Source: an uncultured Pseudoflavonifractor sp. (GTDB lineage: Bacteria; Bacillota; Clostridia; Oscillospirales; Oscillospiraceae). Taken from it: a stretch of 34,656 bases of DNA. The DNA lies in assembly GCA_904419835.1 (NCBI GenBank), contig CAJFTA010000042.1, positions 1-34,656 of the forward strand. Reading direction: 5' to 3'. This document shows positions 22,906 to 30,384 of the stretch, one piece after another. How positions within the stretch are numbered: the first letter of the stretch is position 1; every line of letters begins with the position of its first letter. The position numbers were made by a program, and so were the translations under genes. The notes below the pieces were generated by a model. The model did not search any database. It saw only the letters and a list, made by a program, of their open reading frames with translations, and was not told the DNA's origin.

Positions 22906-23403
22906 TTATCCGTTCCTCCTGCTTTTCATCTTTTCGTTCACGTCGTTGATAATCTCCCGGGGGACAAAGTCGGACAGGTCCGCCCCGTAGTAGGCCATCT
23001 CCTTCACCACGCTGGAGCTCAGGTAGGTATACTTGGCGCTGGAGGGCAGGAACATAGTGTCCAGCTGTGGATTGAGCTTGCGGTTGATGAGGGCCATCTG
23101 GACCTCCTTCTCGTAGTCGGACACGGCCCGCAGGCCCTTGACCACCACGCAGGCGCCCACCCGCTCGGCGTACTCCGCCAGCAGGCCGGAGGACCGGTCC
23201 ACCTCCACGTTGGGCAGGCGGTCCACCACCCTGTGGATAAGCTCCACCCGCTCCTCAGGGGTGAAGAGGCCTCTGTTTTCCTTCTCGGAATTCACCATCA
23301 CACAGACGATGAGCTTGTCAAAACAGACCGCCGCACGCTTGATCACGTTCAGGTGACCCAGGGTAATGGGGTCGAAGCTGCCGGGATATACCGCTGTCTT
23401 CAA
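22906..23403 (-). CDS. coaD: phosphopantetheine adenylyltransferase
   Basis: 165 residues. It adds AMP to 4'-phosphopantetheine to make dephospho-CoA. It begins MKTAVYPGSFDPITLGHLNV with the nucleotidyltransferase TxGH motif (H17), and ends with the conserved KYTYLSSSVVKEMA segment. Length is typical. It lies 28 bases after rsmD and immediately before the coiled-coil gene; the rsmD-coaD pair is widely conserved. Confidence 0.97.
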   Translation of the reverse strand: MKTAVYPGSFDPITLGHLNVIKRAAVCFDKLIVCVMVNSEKENRGLFTPEERVELIHRVVDRLPNVEVDRSSGLLAEYAERVGACVVVKGLRAVSDYEKEVQMALINRKLNPQLDTMFLPSSAKYTYLSSSVVKEMAYYGADLSDFVPREIINDVNEKMKSRRNG

Positions 23404-23431
23404 TGGAATCTCTCCTTGCCGTGGGGAAAAA

Positions 23432-23977
23432 TTATACGGTCCGCCGGTACAGCGTCACCTTAATCTTGCCGTAGCGGTACTCCCGCCCCTTCTCATAGGG
23501 GGTGCTGAGCTCAGGCAGAACCTGTTCCGCCCCGCTTTCGCAGACTATTATACCATTCTCGGACATGATGTCAATCTTGGAGATAGCCTCCAGCGCCCTG
23601 TCCAGCAGGCCGGAGGCATAGGGCGGGTCCAGAAAGACCAGGTCGAACTTCTCCCGGCAGCCGGTGAGGAAGGCCACGCCGTCCCCCTGCACCACCCGGC
23701 TCCGGTCCTCAAAGCCGCAGGTTTTTACATTCTCCCGGATGACGGCGGCGGCCTCCTTTCGCAGGTCCACAAAGGTGCACCGCTCCGCCCCCCGGGACAG
23801 GGCCTCGATGCCCAGCTGGCCGGTTCCGCCGAAGAGGTCCAGCACCTTCCGGCCCTCCACGTCAAACTGCACGATGTTGAAAATGGACTCCTTCACCTTG
23901 TCGGTGGTGGGCCGAGTCTCCATGCCGGGCAGCTCCCTGAGCCGCCGGCCCCGGGCCGTTCCTGTGATGACGCGCAT
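23432..23977 (-). CDS. rsmD: 16S rRNA (guanine-966-N2)-methyltransferase
   Basis: 181 residues. It methylates G966 of 16S rRNA in the small ribosomal subunit. It starts MRVITGTARGRRL, has the SAM-binding motif DLFGGTGQLG (47-56) and the catalytic DPPY (117-120) of N2-guanine methyltransferases. It starts 6 bases after the uvrC stop and precedes coaD, so it is within the uvrC operon. Confidence 0.96.
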   Translation of the reverse strand: MRVITGTARGRRLRELPGMETRPTTDKVKESIFNIVQFDVEGRKVLDLFGGTGQLGIEALSRGAERCTFVDLRKEAAAVIRENVKTCGFEDRSRVVQGDGVAFLTGCREKFDLVFLDPPYASGLLDRALEAISKIDIMSENGIIVCESGAEQVLPELSTPYEKGREYRYGKIKVTLYRRTV

Positions 23978-23983
23978 GGTCTC

Positions 23984-25837
23984 TCATCCTTTCCCGTCCT
24001 CCGGGCCGGGCTGCTCCTGCGCCCCCCGGAAGTAGTCGTAGACGGCCTTGGCCGTGTTCTTGGGTACCGCCGCCTCCAGCTCTTCCAGGGTGGCGGCCTT
24101 GATATTCTTGACGCTTTTGAAGTGTTTCAGCAGCTCTGTCCGGCGCTTTTCACCCACGCCGGGGATTTTGTCCAGCACCGAGCCCTTCACCCGCTGGTTC
24201 TGCTGCTGGCGGTGGAACTCAATGGCAAAGCGGTGGGTCTCCTCCTGAATCTGGCCGATGAGGGAGAACACCGCCTGATTGGCCTGGATGCCGATCTCCC
24301 GGCCCTCCGGCGTGACCAGGGCCCGGGTGCGGTGCCGGTCGTCCTTTACCATGCCGAACACCGGGATGGACAGCCCCAGGGTCTCCAGCACCTTCACCGC
24401 CACTTTGGCGTGGTTCTCGCCGCCGTCGATGAGGAGCAGGTCGGGCAAATCCCTGAACTTCTCGTCCCCGTCCAGGTAGCGCCTGAAGCGGCGGGTGAGC
24501 ACCTGCTCCATGGAGGCGTAGTCGTCGGGGGCGTCCATGTCCTTGAGCTTGAAGCGGCGGTAGTCCCGCTTCAGGGGCCGGGCGTTCTGATAGACCACCA
24601 TGGAGGCCACAATGTCGTCGGCCCCCTGGTTGGAGATGTCGTAGCTCTCCATCCGCATGGGCGGCCTGTCCAGCCTGAGCATTTTGGCCAGCAGCTCCAG
24701 CAGCTTGGAGGTCCGCTCCTCCTTGGTGGTCCAGCGGGCCACCTCCTCCTCCGCGTTCTTGTTGGCCAGGCGGATCAGGTCCACCTTGGCGCCCCGCTGG
24801 GGGGTGACCAGGTTTACCCGCCGGCCCGCGTGCTCGGACAGCAGCCGGGCCAGTGGCGCCTCGTCCTCAATCTCGCAGGGCAGGAGAATCTGCCTGGGCA
24901 GCTGGCTCCGCTCCCCGTAGTACTGCCGCACCAGGGCGGAGACCGCGTCGGCAATCTCCTCCTCCATGGGGGTCTCCATCAGGTCCCAGTCCTTGGCGGC
25001 CAGCTCGCCGCCCACATAGTGGAGCACCACGAAGCAGCTCTTGGCCGTGCCCCGGTGGAAGCCCACCACGTCGGTGTCCGCCAGGCTGCCCGCCATCACC
25101 TTCTGCCGCTTGCCCAGCAGCTCGATGGCCCTGTACCGGTCCCGCAGCTCGGCGGCCTTCTCAAACCTCAGCTCCTCCGCCGCCCGCTCCATCTCGGCCT
25201 GGAGCTCCTCCCCCACCTCCTTGAACTGTCCCTCCAGCAGCCGGATGGCCTGGTCGATGGCCTCCCGGTACCGCTCCTGGGGCATGCCGAAGCGGCAGTA
25301 GCCGTCGCACAGGCCCATATGGTAGTTCAGGCAGGGCCGCTCCCTGCCGATGTCCCGGGGAAATTTCCGGTTGCAGGAGGGCAGCTTGAGGGCGGCCCGG
25401 AGGGCGTCGACAATGCCCTGGGTGCTGCCCCGGCTGCCGTAGGGCCCGAAGTAGCGGGCCCCGTCGTCCGCCGTCTTGTTGGCCAGGGAGAACCGGGGAT
25501 AGTCCTCGTTGACGGTGAGGCGGATATAGGGGTACCCCTTGTCGTCCTTGAGGAGGATATTGTAATGGGGCTGGTGGCGCTTGATGAGGGAGCTCTCCAG
25601 CACCAGGGCCTCAAACTCGCTGTCCGCCACGATGACGTCGAAGTGGTCAATCTGGCTGACCATGGCCCGGGTCTTCTCCGTGTGGGAGGCCAGGTCGGCA
25701 AAGTACTGGCTCACCCGGTTCTTCAGCGCCTTGGCCTTGCCCACATAGATGACCACGTTGCGCTTGTCCTGCATGATATACACGCCCGGCTTCAGCGGCA
25801 GGGCATGCGCTTTTTCTTTCAGTTCGTCAAATGTCAT
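23984..25837 (-). CDS. uvrC: excinuclease ABC subunit C
   Basis: 617 residues; makes both incisions in nucleotide excision repair. The N-terminal GIY-YIG nuclease domain (PGVYIMQ...VIYVGKA, about 18-95) is followed by a Cys cluster (PCLNYHMGLCDGYC) and a UVR motif near 215 that binds UvrB. The RNase H-like second nuclease domain carries ESYDISN and LLIDGG. Helix-hairpin-helix repeats (DKIPGVGEKRRTELLKHF) are at the C terminus. It is complete. The first 12 codons and the leader are duplicated upstream (see 25801-26118). A GGAG site precedes the ATG. I could not identify its promoter. Confidence 0.98.
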   Translation of the reverse strand: MTFDELKEKAHALPLKPGVYIMQDKRNVVIYVGKAKALKNRVSQYFADLASHTEKTRAMVSQIDHFDVIVADSEFEALVLESSLIKRHQPHYNILLKDDKGYPYIRLTVNEDYPRFSLANKTADDGARYFGPYGSRGSTQGIVDALRAALKLPSCNRKFPRDIGRERPCLNYHMGLCDGYCRFGMPQERYREAIDQAIRLLEGQFKEVGEELQAEMERAAEELRFEKAAELRDRYRAIELLGKRQKVMAGSLADTDVVGFHRGTAKSCFVVLHYVGGELAAKDWDLMETPMEEEIADAVSALVRQYYGERSQLPRQILLPCEIEDEAPLARLLSEHAGRRVNLVTPQRGAKVDLIRLANKNAEEEVARWTTKEERTSKLLELLAKMLRLDRPPMRMESYDISNQGADDIVASMVVYQNARPLKRDYRRFKLKDMDAPDDYASMEQVLTRRFRRYLDGDEKFRDLPDLLLIDGGENHAKVAVKVLETLGLSIPVFGMVKDDRHRTRALVTPEGREIGIQANQAVFSLIGQIQEETHRFAIEFHRQQQNQRVKGSVLDKIPGVGEKRRTELLKHFKSVKNIKAATLEELEAAVPKNTAKAVYDYFRGAQEQPGPEDGKG

Positions 25838-26118
25838 AGATGCTGCTCCTGCCTTCCCCTGTCTGCCGGACTTCCTTTCATGCCCTGCCGCTGGGCGCGC
25901 CAGCGCCCCGGCGCTCTGTGCCGTCCAAGCGTTTTGCAGCGCAAAACCTTGATGCCGGGGCGATTCACTCGCCCCGTGCAGATGTTATCTTTTCCCGGGG
26001 CCCCAAATGCGCCCGCGCATTTGGGACTGGGCATGCGCTTTTTCTTTCAGTTCGTCAAATGTCATAGATTGTAATTCCTGCCCTCCCCTGCCTACGGGCC
26101 TTCTCATGCCCCGCGGAT
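25801..26118. repeat. duplicated uvrC 5' end flanking a hairpin-rich insert (locus 2)
   Basis: 25801-25841 and 26029-26069 are identical over 41 bases and contain the ATG and first 12 codons of uvrC. The match continues with substitutions and small gaps through the leader to about 25893 and 26118. Between the copies, about 25895-26028 (134 bp) is a run of perfect palindromes: AGCGCC/GGCGCT, GTTTTGC/GCAAAAC, CGGGGCGA/TCGCCCCG and CCCAAATGCG/CGCATTTGGG. No transposase or coding signal is present. The copy next to uvrC is used for translation; the outer copy starts a 26-codon reading frame. Confidence 0.85.
25985..26065 (-). pseudogene. truncated duplicate of the uvrC start (26-codon frame)
   Basis: Reads MTFDELKEKAHA, identical to UvrC residues 1-12, then leaves homology (QSQMRGRIWG...) and stops after 26 codons. 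It keeps a ribosome-binding-like GCAGGAA upstream. It could be translated as a leader peptide ahead of uvrC, but is most simply a by-product of the duplication. Confidence 0.6.
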
Positions 26119-26150
26119 AAAAAAAGCGCCGCAGTATTGCGGCGCTTTTT
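26112..26150 (-). terminator. intrinsic terminator of the HPr gene
   Basis: A perfect 13-bp stem (26121-26133 with 26138-26150, loop GTAT), followed on the minus strand by a run of seven T. It lies 12 bases after the HPr stop. Confidence 0.93.
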
Positions 26151-26161
26151 GTGGGATGGTG

Positions 26162-26425
26162 TTACTCAGAGAAGTTGGATGCGATCAGCTCCACCAGAGC
26201 TTCGACCGCCTCTTTCTCATCGGGGCCGTCGGCGATGAGGTTGATGGAGGTTCCCTTCACGACGCCGAGGGAGAGTACACCCAGCAGGCTCTTAGCGTTC
26301 ACCCGTCGCTCTTCCTTCTCAACCCAGATGGAACTCTTGAACTCGTTAGCCTTCTGGATGAAGAATGTGGCGGGTCTTGCGTGCAGGCCGACCTGATTGT
26401 TTACGACTGCCTCTTTCATATACAT
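26162..26425 (-). CDS. ptsH: HPr phosphocarrier protein
   Basis: 87 residues, full HPr fold. The active-site His15 lies in GLHARPAT. The regulatory Ser46, target of HPr kinase, lies in AKSLLGVLSLG; both are at canonical positions. With His15 present it can carry phosphate from Enzyme I to sugar-specific EII proteins, so it is HPr rather than the Ser-only paralogue Crh. It has its own promoter and terminator and no PTS neighbours. The start has AGGGGGA 8 bases upstream; a second ATG two codons in is possible. Confidence 0.94.
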   Translation of the reverse strand: MYMKEAVVNNQVGLHARPATFFIQKANEFKSSIWVEKEERRVNAKSLLGVLSLGVVKGTSINLIADGPDEKEAVEALVELIASNFSE

Positions 26426-26474
26426 AAGCGTTTCCCCCTAAGTTGCGTTTATGAAGTCGCACACTTTCCTGTAT

Positions 26475-26503
26475 AGAATATCAAATTTGTTCCAAATCGT
26501 CAA
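26475..26503 (-). promoter_or_regulatory. sigma-A promoter of the HPr gene
   Basis: Minus strand: TTGACG (26498-26503), 17-bp spacer, TATTCT (26475-26480). About 50 bases before the HPr start. Confidence 0.78.
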
Positions 26504-26617
26504 TGACATTTTACACAAAATCCGGGTACCATTCTCTCTCAATTGACGGAAGGAGACATTTTCCTGAATTTGTACGTTCTTGTACGGACACTGTCCTCTG
26601 CCCAAGGACAGTGTGCA

Positions 26618-26824
26618 TCACCGCAGCTCGGCCACCGTTACGCCGTCCTCACGGCGCGGGCGTGCCCTGCGGGGCACGCGGGTATTACGGCCGCGCCGTC
26701 CGGGGGGCACCAGTTCCCCCGGATGCCCCCCTCCGCCCTGCGGGGCGGACGTGGAGTTTTCCCCTGGCGGCCAGCCAGGCCTGCCTTCTTCACCGCAGCT
26801 CGGCCACCGTCACGCCGTCCTCAC
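26618..26824. repeat. duplicated mutS2 3' end flanking a hairpin-rich insert (locus 3)
   Basis: 26618-26652 and 26790-26824 match at 34 of 35 bases. Each holds the last 11 codons and TGA stop of mutS2 on the minus strand. The 137 bp between (26653-26789) is a run of G+C palindromes: GCGTGCCC/GGGCACGC inside GGCGCGG/CCGCGCC, TCCGGGGG near TCCCCCGGA, TCCGCCC/GGGCGGA, and a TTTTCCCC stretch. A separate 10-bp hairpin (26588-26614, arms ACACTGTCCT/AGGACAGTGT) lies 4 bases beyond the outer copy and may be the original mutS2 terminator. From 26504 to 26587 I see nothing. Confidence 0.82.
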
Positions 26825-29165
26825 CCTCACCATAGCGGCCGGGCCGGAAGGACTTCACATACCGGCTGCGCTTCAGGTGCTCCCGCACCGCTTTGCGCAC
26901 CGCGCCGGTGCCCTTGCCGTGGATGATGGTGACGGTCTCCAGCTTGGCCAGCATGGCGTTGTCCAGGAAGCTGTCCAGAGCGGCCACGGCCTCGTCGGTC
27001 ATCATGCCCCGCAGGTCCACCTCCGAGGAGGCGCCCACGGTGCGCAGCTGCCGCTCCGCCCGGTGGATAATCCGCTGGGCCTGCTTCTTGCTGCCGTCCT
27101 CCTCTGCAACCCGGACCTCGTCCTGCTTGGCGGTGATCTTCAGGATACCCGCCTGGAGCTGGAGGCTGCCGTCCCTGTTGACGGCCAGGACCTGGGCCTT
27201 GGTGCCTCCCATTTTCACCAGCTCCACCGTGTCCCCCGCTTTTGCGGGCCGGGTGGGCGGCGGCGCGGGCTCCTCGGGACGGGTGCCCAGGGCGTCCTCC
27301 GCCTGGTTGAGCCGCTGGCGCAGGCCCGCCCGCTCCTCGTTCACCTTCTGCCAGTCCTCTTCCTTCCGCTGGCGGCGGCGCATCTCGTTGAGCTCCTTGA
27401 ACACGCTGTCGGCGGTGTTCCGCGCCTCGTCCAGGATGGCCCGGGCCTCCGCCTGGGCCTTCTCCACCGCCTTGGCCCGCTCCTTTTCCAGCTTGTCCCG
27501 GTACTCCCGGGCCACCCGGGCAGAGTCCTCCATCTCCCGGCGCAGCTTCCGGGCCTGGTCCTTCTCCTGCTCCATTTGCTGGCGCTGCTGCTCCAGGCGG
27601 TTGATGACGTCCTCAAAGCGGACGTTCTCGGCGTCGATGCGGGCGGCGGCCTTGTCGATGATCTCCCTGGGCAGGCCCAGCCGCTCGGAGATGGCGAATG
27701 CGTTGGACTTGCCGGGGATGCCGATGAGGAGCCGGTAGGTGGGGGCCAGGGAGTTGACGTCAAACTCGCAGGAGGCGTTCTCCACCCCCGGTGTGGTCAT
27801 GGCGTACACCTTCAGCTCGGCGTAGTGGGTGGTGGCGGCCACCAGGGCCCCCAGCTCCCGGGACCGCTCGATGATGGCGGCGGCCAGAGCGGCGCCCTCC
27901 ACCGGGTCGGTCCCCGCCCCCAGCTCGTCGAAGAGGATGAGGGTCTTATCGTCCGCCTCCTTCAGGATACCCACAATGTTCACCATGTGGGAGGAGAAGG
28001 TGGACAGGCTCTGGGCGATGGACTGCTCGTCGCCGATGTCGGAGAGCACCCGGTCGAAGATCATCACCGTGCTGTCGTCCGCCACCGGGATATGGAGGCC
28101 GCACTGGGCCATCAGGGTCAGCAGGCCGATGGTCTTGAGGGTGACGGTCTTGCCGCCGGTGTTGGGGCCGGTGATGACCAGGGTGTCAAAGTTCTCCCCC
28201 AGGTACAGGTCGTTGGCCACCGCCTTGTTGGGGTCCAGCAGGGGATGCCGGGCCTGCCGCAGGCAGATGCCCCGGCTGACGATTCTGGGCTCGCTGGCCC
28301 GCATCCGGTAGGACAGCTTGGCCCGGGCGAAAATCAGGTCCAGCATGACCAGCAGGTCGTAGTCCTGGGCGATGTCCTCCCTGTGGGCGGCGCACTCGGC
28401 GGACAGCTCGGCCAGAATCCGGTCGATCTCCTTCTCCTCGTCGGCCTGGAGCTCCCGCAGCTCGTTGTTGGCCTTCACCACGCCCATGGGCTCGATGAAG
28501 AAGGTGCCGCCGGAGGAGGACACGTCGTGGACCAGGCCGGGCACGTCGTTCTTGCACTCGGAGCGCACGGGCACCACGTACCGGTCGGAGCGCATGGTGA
28601 TGATGGGCTCCTGGAGATACTTGGCCTGGGAGGAGGAGATGAGCTTTTGGAGAATGTCCCGCACCTTGGCGGAGGTGGCCCGGATGTGCCGCCGGATGGA
28701 GGCCAGCTCGGGGCTGGCCGAGTCGGCGATCTCGTTTTCTCCCGGGATGGAAGCGGTAATCTTGTCCTCCAGGAACCGGTTGGCGGTGAGGGAGGCGAAG
28801 AGATGGTCGATGCAGGTCTTGCCGCTGTTCTCCCCGGCGGCGTAGTCCCGGGCGGAGCGGGCCGCCCGGAGGACGGCGGCGATGTCCAGCAGCTCCCGGG
28901 TGTTGAGGGCGCCGCCCATGTCCGCCCGCTGGAGGGAGGCCGCCACCGGCTTCACCCCCGACAGGGACGGGCTGCCCCGCAGGGCGGTCATGTTCACGGC
29001 GGCGGTGGTCTCGGCCTGGAGGCGGCGGACGTCGTCGGCGTCGGTGAGGGGCCGCAGAGCCAGGCAGCGCGCCTTGCCCTCCTCGGTCACCGCCTGCTCA
29101 GCCAGCTTCTCCAGGACCCGGGGCAGCTCCAGGGTGTGAATGGATTTTTCAAATAAATCGGTCAT
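26790..29165 (-). CDS. mutS2: MutS2 endonuclease/ATPase
   Basis: 791 residues. A MutS-family ATPase without the mismatch-binding domain. Walker A GPNTGGKTVTLKT and Walker B LILFDELGAGTDP are present. A long coiled coil (about 510-640, Gln/Glu/Arg rich) precedes a KOW-like stretch and the C-terminal Smr nuclease domain (EVDLRGMMTDEAVAALDSFL, then HGKGTGAVRKAVREHL). MutS2 suppresses recombination in some bacteria and splits collided ribosomes in Bacillus. The ribosome binding site is GAGGT. The 3' end is repeated 172 bp downstream (see 26618-26824). It is transcribed alone; I found no convincing -35/-10 in the 360-bp upstream gap. Confidence 0.97.
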   Translation of the reverse strand: MTDLFEKSIHTLELPRVLEKLAEQAVTEEGKARCLALRPLTDADDVRRLQAETTAAVNMTALRGSPSLSGVKPVAASLQRADMGGALNTRELLDIAAVLRAARSARDYAAGENSGKTCIDHLFASLTANRFLEDKITASIPGENEIADSASPELASIRRHIRATSAKVRDILQKLISSSQAKYLQEPIITMRSDRYVVPVRSECKNDVPGLVHDVSSSGGTFFIEPMGVVKANNELRELQADEEKEIDRILAELSAECAAHREDIAQDYDLLVMLDLIFARAKLSYRMRASEPRIVSRGICLRQARHPLLDPNKAVANDLYLGENFDTLVITGPNTGGKTVTLKTIGLLTLMAQCGLHIPVADDSTVMIFDRVLSDIGDEQSIAQSLSTFSSHMVNIVGILKEADDKTLILFDELGAGTDPVEGAALAAAIIERSRELGALVAATTHYAELKVYAMTTPGVENASCEFDVNSLAPTYRLLIGIPGKSNAFAISERLGLPREIIDKAAARIDAENVRFEDVINRLEQQRQQMEQEKDQARKLRREMEDSARVAREYRDKLEKERAKAVEKAQAEARAILDEARNTADSVFKELNEMRRRQRKEEDWQKVNEERAGLRQRLNQAEDALGTRPEEPAPPPTRPAKAGDTVELVKMGGTKAQVLAVNRDGSLQLQAGILKITAKQDEVRVAEEDGSKKQAQRIIHRAERQLRTVGASSEVDLRGMMTDEAVAALDSFLDNAMLAKLETVTIIHGKGTGAVRKAVREHLKRSRYVKSFRPGRYGEGEDGVTVAELR

Positions 29166-29261
29166 AGAACATACCTCACGGAAGAATTCCTTTGGGCTCT
29201 TATCATGCAGACATTATCATACACTATTTTTCCAGACTTATCTACCCCCGGCTCAAACGGC

Positions 29262-29517
29262 AAAAAACAGCGGCGGAGCACCGCTCCGCCGCCAGGCTGT
29301 CGGAAAAGGTGCAAAGCACCTTTCCCGAGGAAGGATGCATGGCGGAGGGGACTCGATTTTTACAAAATTGTCGTCCCTTCCGCCATGAGAAGTGTCATTT
29401 CCGAGGCGCATGTCCCCGGAAATGACGGATTTTGATTGGATTCCCGTGGCTGCGGCCCCGGGAACTCTGCGAGACTTTTCCGACAAAGTGCAGCGGCGGA
29501 GCACCGCTCCGCCGCTG
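29262..29517. repeat. hairpin-rich element between duplicated terminator hairpins (locus 4)
   Basis: The gap between mutS2 and spoIIR (29166-29528) carries no gene. A 25-bp sequence, itself a hairpin (core GCGGCGGAGC-ACC-GCTCCGCCGC), is perfectly repeated at 29268-29292 and 29491-29515. On the minus strand the outer copy is followed by TTTTTT (29262-29267), making a good terminator for spoIIR; the copy beside spoIIR is not. The insert (29293-29490, 198 bp) starts CAGGCTGTCGGAAAAG and ends CTTTTCCGACAAAGTG, 11 bp perfectly inverted. It contains GGAAAAGGTGC/GCACCTTTCC, a 14-bp stem with one mismatch (ATGGCGGAGGGGAC), and GTCATTTCCG/CGGAAATGAC. From 29166 to 29261 I see nothing but A+T-rich sequence. 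Confidence 0.8.
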
Positions 29518-29528
29518 TTCCGATTGCT

Positions 29529-30179
29529 TTACAGGCCGTCTATCCAGGCGCAGAACCGATCCCACAGCTCCATGGCCTTGAACTTGACCACATACCCCTC
29601 GTTTTCGCCGGTAATGAGGGAGATTTCATCCTCGCTGAAGCCCGCCGCAGCGGCGGTCTCCGCCGTGGTCTCGGTGACCGAGCCCAGGCAAAGGGGCGGA
29701 AACACCACGCACCACCAGTTCTGTCCGCCGCCCTCGCCGATGACGATGCGCAGGGCGGTGTACTCCCCGGCGGGCAGGGCGAAGTCCTGGTACCCCTTGG
29801 TGGGAAACCACACGTTCTCCTCCAGGGAGGCGGTGACCGGATAGCCGTACCCGGCCTCCTCCACCATCTCCGCCCCCGCGGCCGCCAGCCGGCCCAGTTC
29901 CGCCGTGATGGCCGCCTCCGCTTCTTCCTGGGTCAGCCCCTGGTCAAACAGGTCTCCCACTTCGGAGAGAATCCGGTCCCGGACCTGGAGCTTGAGGGCC
30001 TGGTCCGCCGGACTGTCGGAGTTGGCAATGACATGGAGCCGGATGACCTTATCCGCCAGGGCGGACTGCTCCGCGCCCAGCGCGCCCCCCGCCAGGGCCG
30101 CCAGCGCCACGCCCAGCAGCAGGGCCAGCTCCCACCGCCGCAGAGTATGGCCGTCAGTTTTCTTCTTGCATTTCAGCAC
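29529..30179 (-). CDS. spoIIR: stage II sporulation protein R
   Basis: 216 residues from a GTG start. It is a forespore signal, exported between the two membranes, where it activates SpoIIGA to process pro-sigma-E in the mother cell. A basic N terminus is followed by one membrane/export helix (LALLLGVALAALAGGALG). The conserved SpoIIR core follows: KVIRLHVIANSDSPADQALK, LKLQVRDRIL, YPVTASLEENVWFPTKGYQ, LPAGEYTALRIVIGEGGGQN and WWCVVFPPLC. The start at 30179 has GGTGG upstream. The ATG at 30248 lies upstream of the sigma-F -10 region and is rejected. The terminator hairpin downstream is duplicated (29262-29517). Confidence 0.93.
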   Translation of the reverse strand: MLKCKKKTDGHTLRRWELALLLGVALAALAGGALGAEQSALADKVIRLHVIANSDSPADQALKLQVRDRILSEVGDLFDQGLTQEEAEAAITAELGRLAAAGAEMVEEAGYGYPVTASLEENVWFPTKGYQDFALPAGEYTALRIVIGEGGGQNWWCVVFPPLCLGSVTETTAETAAAAGFSEDEISLITGENEGYVVKFKAMELWDRFCAWIDGL

Positions 30180-30236
30180 AGGATACCACCATCCAATATG
30201 TAGTAATTTTGCATGCACCAGTGTTCCGGCGCGTTT

Positions 30237-30266
30237 TATTTTGGACACAGACGCCCGCGCTTATAC
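30237..30266 (-). promoter_or_regulatory. sigma-F-type promoter of spoIIR
   Basis: Minus strand: GTATA (30262-30266), 15-bp spacer, GTCCAAAATA (30237-30246). This matches the forespore sigma-F consensus GYATA-N15-GGNNANAMTR at all but one defined position. It is 58 bases before the proposed GTG start. Confidence 0.75.
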
Positions 30267-30307
30267 GGCTCACAGGAAAAATGGGTAAAATTTGTGTAAA
30301 ACATATC

Positions 30308-30335
30308 TTGTAAATCACATGCCCGGTGGTAAAAT
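30308..30335 (+). promoter_or_regulatory. putative sigma-A promoter of the MATE gene
   Basis: TTGTAA (30308-30313), 16-bp spacer, TAAAAT (30330-30335), about 50 bases before the start. It diverges from the spoIIR promoter. Confidence 0.55.
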
Positions 30336-30384
30336 AAAAATTCGTCCCTACCAAGAATTTTTGTGTGTACGAAAGGAGAAGGGC

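Noticed and set aside
25834..26034. 66-residue minus-strand frame through the uvrC leader insert
   Set aside because: It runs through stacked palindromes and has no ribosome binding site; it is repeat sequence read by chance.
26503..26835. Plus-strand frame between HPr and mutS2
   Set aside because: It spans the duplicated mutS2 end and the palindromic insert on the antisense strand, without start signals.
29166..29261. Promoter for mutS2
   Set aside because: TATGAT and GATAAT look like -10 boxes, but no acceptable -35 lies at 16-18 bases from either.
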